Assembly (NCBI RefSeq): GCF_004210375.1
Contig: NW_027467782.1
Location: forward strand, 20,563,276-20,627,275
DNA: 64,000 nt
Direction: 5' to 3'
Origin: Tachypleus tridentatus
Lineage: Eukaryota > Arthropoda > Merostomata > Xiphosura > Limulidae
Shown: positions 1-10,660 of the stretch, piece after piece
Numbering within the stretch: the first letter of the stretch is position 1
Layout of the letters: the number at the start of each line of letters is the position of its first letter
Notes under the pieces: generated by a model
What the model saw: the letters and a program-made list of their open reading frames with translations, nothing else
Told to the model about the DNA's origin: nothing
The model's database searches: none
Program-made: the position numbers and the translations under genes

Positions 1-560
1 TAAATGGTTTTAGCTGTTTCCAGAAATGTAAAGCTAAACATAAAGAAGCACTTCATAGTTGAAAACATCAAAGCAATATACACATATTTACACTAATTAT
101 TCATGTCCATAGTAACATATTATTCTGAAAAAAAAAAAATGCATATGGTCAAAACAAAGTAATACAAAAGGCTGGGACAAGAAACAACTAAATGTTGAAC
201 ATTCAGGAGTAAGCAGTTTGAATCATGATGCGACCACTGAAGTTCAACCTGACGAAATGGATTGTAAACAACTACGAGTTTTTGTAAAAACATTTAAGAA
301 ACACAGGGGTGATACCTCACAGAAATTTCCACCCTTCATGATGGTTATTAGCTTACAAATATTTTGAACCCTTAAGACAACTGATGGTCACAGAAAATTT
401 TAACCCTTATCACTAATCTTTGTAACTATTAAAGGCCTGTGCAAGGGAACTTGCACTATCATTAACAAATTGTTTCATATTAGTTAAAAGACCACTCTGA
501 CTTTTTCACAACAAAAACAAAACATGAAAGTTTTTTACTCACTATCTAAACATCTTTTGT
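1..560. other. AT-rich stretch, no gene seen
   Basis: I see no coding exon with usable splice sites, no tRNA-like head and no repeat structure here. Composition is strongly AT-rich like the rest of the window, compatible with intron or intergenic DNA. Confidence 0.5.
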
Positions 561-1095
561 TAGAATTTTATATTGTACCTTTTATTTGTCTGAATCTCTT
601 GTGTATCTAATATGATTCATTGTACCAATTTTATATTTTTTATTTGTCTGAATCTCTTGAGTATCTAATATGATTCACAATTTTATATTGTACCTTTTTA
701 TTTGTCTGAATCTCTTGAGTATCTAATATGATTCACAATTTTATATTGTACCTTTTTATTTGTCTGAATCTCTTGAGTATCTAATATGATTCACAATTTT
801 ATATTGTACCAATTTTTTTTATTTGTCTGAATCTCTTGAGTATCTAATATGATTCACAATTTTATATTGTACCTTTTTATTTGTCTGAATCTCTTGAGTA
901 TCTAATATGATTCACAATTTTATATTGTACCTTTTTATTTGTCTGAATCTCTTGAGTATCTAATATGATTCACAATTTTATATTGTACCTTTTTCATTTG
1001 TCTGAATCTCTTGAGTATCTAATATGATTCACAATTTTATATTGTACCTTATTTATTTGTCTGAATCTCTTGAGTATCTAATATGATTCACAATA
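561..1095. repeat. 58-bp tandem array, about 9 copies
   Basis: The unit contains TTTATTTGTCTGAATCTCTT followed by GAGTATCTAATATGATTCAC and a TTTTATATTGTACC spacer. About nine head-to-tail copies are visible. The first two are the most diverged (TGTGTATC instead of GAGTATC, irregular spacer). The later ones are nearly identical apart from the length of the T run after TTGTACC. This pattern fits recent expansion by unequal exchange or slippage. No coding potential. Confidence 0.95.
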
Positions 1096-4000
1096 GGTAT
1101 TCCAAGAATTAAAAAAACAAAAACATGATGTAGTACTTTATTTGCACTGACATAAAATAATATGTAAATCACGAGTACCGAGCCTTCTGTTTACAATCAG
1201 TAACAGGAGTAATGTTACAAAAATTCTTCTTCATTAACAAATGTTTACTAGTAGTTCTAGTGCTGTAAACATCTACAAGTTTGGGACCTTCAAAATTGGT
1301 ATTTCATGTAACAAACAGAAGCAGAAACAGTATAGTGTTAGAGAGAAAAAAAAAAAGAACCCCTTAATGTTTAATTACATCTCTCCCATGAGCAGTCAAA
1401 TTTATAAATGAAAAAGCATGAATTATATATATAAAAAAAAGCAACACTTAATGACTGTAATTATGAAAAAAAATGGATCTTAACATATTTTTCATGAAGT
1501 ATGTATTATTCACACAAACAAAGTAAATTATATTATCTTATTATTAACTGCACTGGACTATTCCACTAAAACCTCTTTGCAAAGGAAAAGTATTTAACTA
1601 CACCATCTACCAGATAGTGGGGTTTATTTAATGTAAAGTACAAAACTGTTGACAATTATACCCCATAATAACCTGATGATGTGTCATTCATTATGAGCCT
1701 AAAATGTACAGTACAACATAACTAATAATTATTTTATCTAATTAGTCAATTACAATTCAACCAGTAGCATACTTATATGACAAGTAAAAGGCACAATTTT
1801 AAATGTTTCATAAAAGTTAAGCACAACTAACTTCTTTCAGTGTCCAATTCTTAGAGAAACATGTCAAACATTATTCCCATTTTTAAGATTCTTTAAAAGT
1901 TCTTTTCCCATTTGTAGACTATCCTACCAAACATTTCTTACAAGCATGAGATGTGTGAGATTTATTTCAAAATAAACTGAACTCTGGCTTTCAGATACGC
2001 AGCACGTAAATATGTTTAATATTGAGTAAAAACCAGCTGCCAGCTCTAAGTGTCTGATGTAAGTAGAGGATGAAAAGTCTGTTTATACAATGACAAACAA
2101 ATTATACTACTTTGTAATATTACTACAGACGTATTTGTTTTGTATATGTTACAAACAAACTGAATTATTCTATAATAGTAATATCATATGCTCTTCTCCA
2201 TTAGTTTGGTAAACAACTTTGTCAAATTATTTAGCACCACAAAACAGTCACCTTATAGCAACATCAAGGTACAGCACAGTGACAATCATTTAGCCACTTT
2301 TTCATGGTTGTAGTACTGTTTGTTTGTTTTTAGCATCTCCCACTATATTACAGTATACCATATTAGCAGGGTAACAATCACATTACCATTTTTTTCCTTG
2401 TCAGAGTACTGTGTTTTTCTAGTGTCTGCCATTAGGTTGCAGCAGTTGTGTATAGTAACAATCATTTAGCCATTTTGAATTATTATAACACAATGTATTA
2501 TTATGTTACAGCATACCAGTCAACTATACCTAAATTATTGTATATAATACTAACTGTTCTCTCCTGTATTGTCTGCTTACCATTTTACTTCACCACATAC
2601 CAGGTTGGCAATTTTACTTTGTATCCACATGATGATGTTTCTTCCAGTAATAACTGGGACAACACTTGAGAAACTGTATTAAGTACCATTCTAAAAATCT
2701 CATAAAGGCCCTTGGTGTTTGTTTTGAAAACACATCTTTACAGATATTGTTTATACAGATGACTCTCTTAACACAACTATATCAGTGTGTTGAATCATAA
2801 AGAAGACAGTTTAGATCGATCATAGCTGCTATTTATTAGACCACAAGGTTTGTTTATATTCTAATATCTGTATGTAACTTTACAATTAGTTGTTAAGTTA
2901 TATTCAGAAAAACACAAGGAATTCAGTTGTGTCACAACAACAGTTTATTAGATGATTCAAGTTCATTTTCTACTATCTATATATTACCTTGAGACCAAAC
3001 AGTTATGAGCTGGCTATTAAATCAAATGGAAAATTAGAAGAGAACTATAACACTGACCCGAGTTTAATGTCGTTTTTTTATTATTTGTGTTAATATCACA
3101 ATTTAATTATAATATCAAACTTCCCTTAGAATCACACTCTTTCCCTATTCTATAACACAATAAATGGGCTAAACAAAAAGTGATTTAAAACTGAGAAATA
3201 AAGCAACACATGAGTCAAATAATTTTAATAATTTAGTGTCATAAACGTTTTTGTCTCTCACAAAATTTTAAAACTATATAGCCAAACAATCAAAAACTGG
3301 TCAATATATTTTGTTAGAAATAAGTAGAAAGTGCACTTCTTGGCCTAATTTCCCTTTATGGCAGACATGAATATGGTAAGCTCTGCTCTAGAACTGTCCA
3401 TTTTTAACAAAACTACAGCAAAGAATGATAAGAATCTTTATATTTTATTAATGTTAACTGAAAGCCTGGTTCACTCACTTCTCAGAATAATTGATATCAG
3501 TGTTCTTGACATTGAACAGTCACATTTTACTAATTCATTAAACACACAAAAAACTCAATGGATATTTTCCATCAAGCCAGTAATTATAGGAAACCAAAAT
3601 ATGTAACAAAGGGAAGAATAAAGTACAATTATACTAATCACTGTTTGATGTTAACTGTCTGAGCTGTTTTGGGACAGTTTCTACCAACTTCTTCTTGTCT
3701 CGTTGATTCTTTTTTAATGCTAAAAATATATTTTTCTTCTTGTCTGCTTCTCTCACCCTTAAGGGAGTAAAGAACATTAATTCACACTAAAAGTATGGAC
3801 AGGTCAAATTAATAATATTTTAAAAAATTAGTAAATTATATTATTAACATTGTACAAGTCTTTTTCATTCACAAGCCTGAACAAAACCTACCTAAAAAAA
3901 AATAAGACCCTTTAAAAAATGTTGCATTATTTGTAACTTGTATTTTTTAGCAATAATTTTATTTTTAAAACAACTTGAAAGGAAGTTATACACTTTTCAT

Positions 4001-4629
4001 AAATAAATAAACATTGCAATTGGTTCAAAAGCATGCATTATAAAATATAAAGTGTAAACACACCATTGTAAAGTAAAAACAAAAAAAACTTTTATCTTTA
4101 TAACACAAATTCATCAATCAATTAATTCTTTTATAAGTCTGCACACACAAATTTGCCCTGAACAATGTTTTAGGTAACACTGCATTACACATCATTTGCT
4201 ACTAGAAAAAACTCAAGTGATTCTTGGTAATTAAATAGTTTTGGTTTCAGATATGTAATCAGAACTTGTCCATCACCTCCAGATTTTAAGCTACTGTAGT
4301 ATCTCACTACTTTATCAACAATATGTGTAATACCATACAATCAGCTCAGTTCAATAGGTTTATACTGTGAAATTAAGTTTAAATAAAAGTTTAATGAACA
4401 AAAGGAATAAATTTTGATAACTTCAAACAGTAACTGTATTGTATTGGTGTAAAACTCCATATATATTGTTTATATGTGCTACTTGTTCTTGATAAAATTA
4501 TAATGACTTGCACCAATTTTGCTTCATTCCCATGTTCACCTTTTCTGCCCAGGAACATTTGAGGAGTCCTTCAACTGAGCTTAAAATGGGCAGAGTGATA
4601 CACCTCTCTGTCAACTGCTTTTCACTCAC
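1096..4629. other. Gene-free AT-rich stretch
   Basis: Only short chance reading frames occur (for example 2448-2669 and 3358-3606). They lack recognisable motifs and protein-like composition. A CACT run sits at the right edge. If the candidate terminal exon at 4630-4702 is real, the DNA just left of it would be that gene's 3' untranslated region. Otherwise I see nothing. Confidence 0.45.
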
Positions 4630-4702
4630 TCACTCACTCAGTTGATTACTTTGTCTGGCTTTGTGCACACTCAAAACAAAGTCCATCTTCCTCACATCAT
4701 AC
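4630..4702 (-). CDS. Candidate terminal exon, unidentified gene
   Basis: Read on the minus strand, a good acceptor (TTGATTATATCACAG) opens one frame only: YDVRKMDFVLSVHKARQSNQ, then three residues and a TGA stop. The other two frames stop within two or three codons. The exon begins with the third base of a split codon. I do not recognise the peptide. Other possible minus-strand exons lie at 7797-7835, 8170-8226, 9450-9515 and 13803-13875; they could belong to the same transcript, but linkage is inference. A short chance frame beside a chance AG is the alternative. Confidence 0.3.
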
Positions 4703-4839
4703 CTGTGATATAATCAAATAAAATCAAAATTTTGTTTTTAAAATATTTTAAACTAGTTCTCTAAACATAATTCTTTTATACTTTTAGAAAATTATTTTAT
4801 GTACTGACTGCTTTCACTTCAAGTCCAAAAACCACCTAA

Positions 4840-6250
4840 ACAGTTTATGCTACATTTGTGTTGTACAGTTTCCAAATCTGGCTTCACACAGTGGCTAAAT
4901 AAAAGAAGAGCAATTGTGTCATTGACAATTTCAATGATACAGTGTGAGCCCAAAGATCATCTAACTAACTGTTATTTTTGCATTAATATTTCTGGATATT
5001 CAGACAAAACTAAACAATACACTAAATATCCAGAGATTGCATCTGTGAAGAAACCAGTATCTCATGGGGATGATTTCCTTGTGTCACATCCAGCAGCAAA
5101 GTGGGAAATAGAAGTTATACTGCAAAAAAGACAATGAATCATCTTTACTTCCTTCATTTAGTAATTTTACCCCTGTTGCATCTCAGCATAAACTGCCTCA
5201 TTTGATCACACAAGATGAGCTAAATGATCAGATTTGTGACTTGTTTTATACTGAAACAGCATGGGAACTTTCATTTACGGCAATGGAATTTATCATAAAG
5301 TCTTGCTTCTCACTACAGCATGCAAGATACTTTGTGTTTCTGTACAAATGTTGATGCACTAATTGAAGAATCAAGTACTGAATATACTCTCAAGAAAGAA
5401 AACATTTTACCAATTCATCTAAAGTTAGTGTGAAAACTGTGCTTTTACATAATGGGAACACTAAGCCATTGGTTCCTGTTATTAATGCTGTAAACATAGT
5501 AGAACATGCAGCTTATACCTGAAGCAATCAAATATCCACTACTGCTAAGTCTATAAAGTGAGTATACTAAACACTGTAGTCTGTCTGGGATAGCCAATAT
5601 CATAAAATTCATTTAAAAAAAAAAAGGAATGGCCAGTGAGAGAATTATGTTCCAGGAAAACAGAAAGTTGAGTTCCAACTTTCACTGAATCATCAAGATA
5701 TGTTTCTTCCCTCACTCCATCTGTCTTATAAATTTCAAAAATTCAGTGAAGTAAAATCTAAAAGGTGGTATCTTTGTTGGGTCACAGATTTGGGAAGTGC
5801 TGATGAATGGTGATTTTGAAACATTACTCAGTCAGAAAGAACTTCCTGCGAGGAAATCACTCAAACTGGTTGTTAAAATTTTCTTAGGAATTTACAGAGA
5901 TGAAAACTATGTTGTGACGATTAATGATATCTCTGAGAACAAGAGGAAAACTGGGTCCAAGATGTCACTACAGTTACACTTCTCACACTTTTAATTAAGC
6001 TTCTTATCAAATGATCTAGGTGCAGTGAGCAATAATCTTGGTGAGCACTTCCCTTAAGTTATGTCTATAATAGAACAGTAACATAAAGAAAGACAGTGGA
6101 ATCATGTGATGACAGAAGATTACTGTTGATTCTTATAGCATGAAACTAACAACATACATAAAAGATGCAAAAAGTCAGTCAGGTATTTTGTAAAAAGAAA
6201 TAAATAATAATACCATGATGAAAGTTTTAAACATAGCTTAAGTGTATTTT
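4840..6250 (+). pseudogene. Broken copy of a repeat-borne arthropod protein
   Basis: Successive conserved blocks of one protein family can be read left to right: NCYFCINISGYSDKTKQYTK with a PVSHGDDFLVSHP stretch; ELNDQICDL; KTVLLHNGN; KKEWPVREL-like; NGDFETLLSQKEL; LVVKIFLGIYRDENY; KMSLQLHFSHF; and a GAVSNNLGEHF-like block. From memory they follow the order of a large uncharacterised protein that occurs in many copies in arthropods and cnidarians (blocks like KCVLLHNGN, KKDWPVRE, VKNFLGN, GERFHQD). I cannot say what the family does or whether it belongs to a mobile element. The copy is clearly dead, with several breaks, and has no visible introns. Confidence 0.6.
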
Positions 6251-7796
6251 CAGTATATAATTACACATTGTTTTTTAACATTCTTAAATGCAATTTTCAA
6301 GAAATAAATAAAGTTATCAGAGACAGTTATTTTCACAATATATAAGAATATTTAGAATAAACCTAACACAGCTCAAAAACTAGAGGTGATCAGTAATATT
6401 CAACAATTTTTAGAATCAGGATCAACAAACTACTCATGAACAGTTGTATTTCTATTGTAGTAGAGAAGCTTTTGTGCACAGTGTAACTTCTAAACATATA
6501 ATTACTGTGCAAAATTACTCAAACACTTATATGCTTTACATATTTCTAAAAAATTACTTTGATTGAATGACTTAAGGATATTTCAACACATAAACAAAAA
6601 ACATGAATTTTATCTCATAAGTACAACTCAAAGCTGATAGTTAAAACCATATATAACTTATATTATAAAGAAGCTTACACACAGAACAACGTTAAATATA
6701 AAATTTTCAAAATTACTTACAGATCAACCTGTACAAACTATATACTTCATGATATTCCTACAAGTACCTATATTCTTAGTTATGCCAACTAACAAGACAT
6801 GCTTTAACAGATATGAGGTGTTCTTGCATTATAAAAATCCCAGGCACCTAGTTATCATAAAAAAAAGGTTAAGGAAAACTATCGTATTTATATGCAAGAA
6901 AGTATCAATTAATTGTGCAAATTTGTGGTAAGCACTGTTAAATATATGAAATATAAACAAACATTCTGAATTTAAGTGGTTTTCTACTAAATAAAACTAA
7001 TTATGGCTAAATTAACTAACACATTCATGATTATTAACTTCAAAATGTAAAATAGAATTTTAGTTATAAACATTATACCATAAATTTAAGATTTTATTTC
7101 TATCTACCTTAGAAAAATAATATATTGATAATATTTATCTACTTTGTATTCAATGTTTTATTACTCTCACATTACACGTGAAGATGAAATTCTAAGAATG
7201 TTTATTTAATGTGAAGCATTGGAACCTATCATCTTGTGAATATGTGCAAATTGTATGCATGTATGATTAACTGACTACACAACAGACATTCAACTATTAT
7301 TAAACTCTCGACAGTTAAAATTGATTCATTAATAATTATGGTATTAATACAGAGAATTCTCAAGTTATGTTTAATATATAACTATGATAAAAAACATCTA
7401 CAGAGAGAAACTTTTTGGTAATAAAATCTACAACTGTTTCCAACTTCTGATCAAAACAAAATACCTACATAGTTCAAATAAAAATTAAACGAGTAATGAA
7501 TATTATATACGTCTAACATATCACCATACTTATGATGATTAAAAGGTAATGATTCATCTGTTATGGTACCCTCAATGCAACCACATTTTTTGCTATAATC
7601 CCAAACACAAAATTCAGCTAGCTTAGGAGGTTTAGTTTTGTTCTAAACACTTATCTTAAGATAACAATGCAAAATAATCCTCATAAACAAATATATATAT
7701 CAAACAATTTAACCAATTCTAAAAATAAACTAACATTAAGGAAAGAAAAAATAAAACATTACTTTAATCACAGTCTACAACTATTTATCATCTTAC
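6251..7796. other. AT-rich stretch, nothing clear
   Basis: No firm features. On the minus strand a possible exon ends at the GTAAGT whose complement is near 6715-6720, but its acceptor is weak and I do not call it. Short frames at 6749-6931 (plus) and 7768-7950 (minus) look like chance, apart from the small splice-bounded segment listed at 7797-7835. Confidence 0.4.
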
Positions 7797-7835
7797 CTTC
7801 ATTCTTTCTAAATTTGAATTTACATCTGTCAAAGG
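7797..7835 (-). CDS. Candidate 39-nt exon
   Basis: Minus strand. Bounded by a good acceptor (TTTAGTTTCTCAACTAG) and donor (AAG|GTAAGA). Two frames are open: PLTDVNSNLERMK (phase 0) or, entered with one carried base, FDRCKFKFRKNE. The second would chain in phase with the exon at 8170-8226, which leaves one base. Too short to identify. Confidence 0.25.
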
Positions 7836-8169
7836 CTAGTTGAGAAACTAAATAAGACTTAACTTTTAATTTAAAAAATGAAACTTGACATCTTGCAGGA
7901 CATGTCTTGGAGTAAGACATCAATAGTATCAGGTTTCTTAAGGGCAACACATAACTAGGTAACTAAACATACAACTTTTCAGGTGGCTATACGTTTCCTT
8001 TTTCCTTTTTTAAAAATCAAAACATGCATAATAATTATTGGAAAGACTTTAACAATTTATAATAAAGCAAGTTATAGTGACATTTAAAATTAACTTTGAT
8101 CACTTTTATGTTCCACTTACTTTTCAAGCAGAACTACAGCAACTTGTGGGTTCACCCTTCAATACTTAC

Positions 8170-8226
8170 TATTTTCTTGTCCATAGTCATGAAAGTAGGT
8201 TGCCCAGTCCCATGTCATGAAAAGAT
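8170..8226 (-). CDS. Candidate 57-nt exon
   Basis: Minus strand. Acceptor ATTTTCTTATAACTTCTAG and donor A|GTAAGTATTG are both strong. Only one frame is open: LFMTWDWATYFHDYGQEN, rich in aromatic residues and not low-complexity. It enters with two bases of a split codon and leaves one base. The family is not recognised. This is the best of the possible exons in the 4-14 kb region. Confidence 0.4.
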
Positions 8227-8502
8227 CTAGAAGTTATAAGAAAATATAACTACAAAAATTCTGCAAGATAAATTCCAGTGCACCAAAATAAAGTAAACTG
8301 CTATACATAAATTAACTAACAAAAATTACAATAAGAAGGAATTGTACACTATAAATCAGAAAGTAATAATAAGAAATCAGTTTTAGTGAAAGGAGACTGA
8401 TGGACTCTGTGACTAAACTAAAATAATTGGAAGATGTGATATGAAAAAATATATGGAACTATTTTACTTGGTAGAGTTTCCACAGTTAATACATCTTTAA
8501 TT

Positions 8503-8830
8503 ATGTTTGTTTGTTTTTCAATTTCATGCAATGCTACACCAGGGCTATCTGCACTAGCCATCCCTAATTTAGAAGTGTAAAACTAGATGGAAGTCAGCTA
8601 GCTATCCCTAATTTAACAGTGAAAGACTAGAGGAAAGTCAGCTAGCTATCCCTAATTTAACAGTGTAAAACTAGACGGAAGTCAGCTAGCTATCCCTAAT
8701 TTAACAGTGTAAGACTAGAGAGAAGTCAGCTAGCTATCCCTAATTTAACAGTGTAAGACTAGAGGGAAGTCAGCTAGCTATCCCTAATTTAACAGTGTAA
8801 AACTGGAGGGAATTACGCACTTTAAATACT
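8503..8830 (-). repeat. SINE-derived minisatellite, ~47-bp unit
   Basis: The stretch starts as an ordinary minus-oriented copy of the main SINE family: TTTGTTTGTTTTTCAATTTC tail, then GCTACACCAGGGCTATCTGC. At CCCTAATTTA-CAGTGTAAGACTAGAGG it does not continue into the SINE body. Instead that segment, followed by GAAGTCAGCTAGCTAT, repeats about six times with only scattered substitutions. The array therefore grew from an internal SINE segment. The rest of the SINE, including its tRNA-like head, is absent. Confidence 0.9.
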
Positions 8831-10267
8831 ACACATTCACACTAAGACACAACTAGCTATCATCTGATCTTAACATTAGTAACAGAAGGTGTATTTAATG
8901 GCCTAAATATAAGCATTGGGTGTAAAACATTATTATAACAAAGGCTTAGTTGAAACACTACTCCATTGAAACCCTTGGTAACTTTTATCTTACTTTTGTC
9001 TATACCTCAATGTTAATAAACAACTTAAAAAAATATAAATAAAATGCTATTTAACTTATGGTGGTGCAATAAGTGAGCCTAGGGTATTATTTGTTTTATA
9101 ATTAAGCTTAAAAATGTACTGTGCGATAACTTACTCTAAGCTCAATAAAGACAAAATATCAATTCTAAATCTAAATAATTTCTGAATTAAATTGTTTTGT
9201 TCTATCACCAAAGTTAACAAGAATAAAAAACAAACCAATATGTATATTAAACATTCACAACATAAATACCATAGTTGACCTAACAATATCAATTGGGAGT
9301 TTTGTTACAAAACAATGATATAAATTGTATACCATTACTATTAAAAAAAGAAGCATGACACAAACTGTTTATTATATATATTAACACCAGAGGGACATTT
9401 AGAGTGTTCCTTCTACCACACACATTATACTCTTTAACACTGTAAATACCTGACAGCCATAAAGCTTCTTATTTCCAAAGAATGCAACATGTAGATCTTC
9501 AATGATTTCAGTTTACTAAAATGTTTAGTTAAAATAAAGTTAAGTTATTTGAATTTTTAAGTCTATCTCATGCTACTTTTATCATTTTATAAAGTACTTC
9601 ATAACTTGTTCTTAATGTTTCATGAAAAATTTAAAATCTTCCCAGTAACAGTAAGCAGAGCCAATCTTTATGCATATACTCAAAAGGTGATTTACAAAAC
9701 TATAACTTTTATCTCTGTATTTCTATAGACTGGTGGAACTTTTAAGCGAATAGGTCTATTCAGATACCAATAACTATTTTAAATCTATTCAATGTTACAC
9801 AGCGTGGCTTTCAAATGCATTACTAAACTTTTGGAAAAGAAATAGCAATAACTAACATACTGAGCAAGACTTTAAACTGAACAAAATACACGATTCATTT
9901 CAAGCAGGCCAAACTAGCCTAACAATCTTTTGACTGTTTATGTACATGTGAAACTGAATGAGTGTTTAAATCTTTATCAGTACTACATATAACCCAATAA
10001 AGGTGACATAAAATATTTTAACTAGATTGACTATTCCTTTTTTAGGATAATAAAGAGCAATGATTAGTAGGGCACATTACAAGTACAGATGTTGATGTCA
10101 TTTATGTCAATAATAACAGAAGACATTCCTGTCATGTTTAGATGTACATAAAAAATGTGTGCATCACATGAAAGATGGCAGTGACAACAGTTAAAAAGAT
10201 GTTAAAACAGTTTTCACATAATAGAAAAATAAAAAATAAAAAGGAACGGGAATTACAGAAAATGATA
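8831..10267. other. AT-rich stretch with one doubtful exon
   Basis: Mostly featureless. On the minus strand 9450-9515 lies between a TTTTAG acceptor and a CAG|GTATTT donor and has one frame open in phase (KLKSLKIYMLHSLEIRSFMA). A different frame (EIIEDLHVAFFGNKKLYGCQ) looks more protein-like but meets a stop at the exon's first codon. I leave it unresolved. Confidence 0.3.
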
Positions 10268-10660
10268 ATGTAAAAAAATATACAGGAAACAATACTAATA
10301 TATGGGAAATAGAAAAATGAATAAAAATATAGGTGATATTAATATATAGGAAACAATACTAATATATGGGAAATAGAAAAATGAATAAAAATACAGGTGA
10401 TATTAATATATAGGAAACAATACTAATATATGGGAAATAGAAAAATGAATAAAAATACAGGTGATATTAATATATAGGAAACAATACTAATATACGGGAA
10501 ATAGAAAAATGAATAAAAATACAGGTGATATTAATATATAGGAAACAATACTAATATATGGGAAATAGAAAAATGAATAAAAATACAGGTGATATTAATA
10601 TATAGGAAACAATACTAATATATGGGAAATAGAAAAATGAATTAAAATATAGGTGATATT
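10268..10660. repeat. 64-bp tandem array, about 6 copies
   Basis: The unit reads GGTGATATTAATATATAGGA, AACAATACTAATATATGGGA, AATAGAAAAATGAATAAAAA and a short TACA link. Start-to-start spacing is exactly 64 bases over several copies (10317, 10381, 10445, 10509). Copies differ by one or two substitutions, so expansion is recent. An A run follows. No coding content. Confidence 0.95.

Noticed and set aside
561-1095. Regularly spaced repeats as a CRISPR-like array
   Set aside because: Repeats are contiguous with no unique spacers, and the genome is animal.
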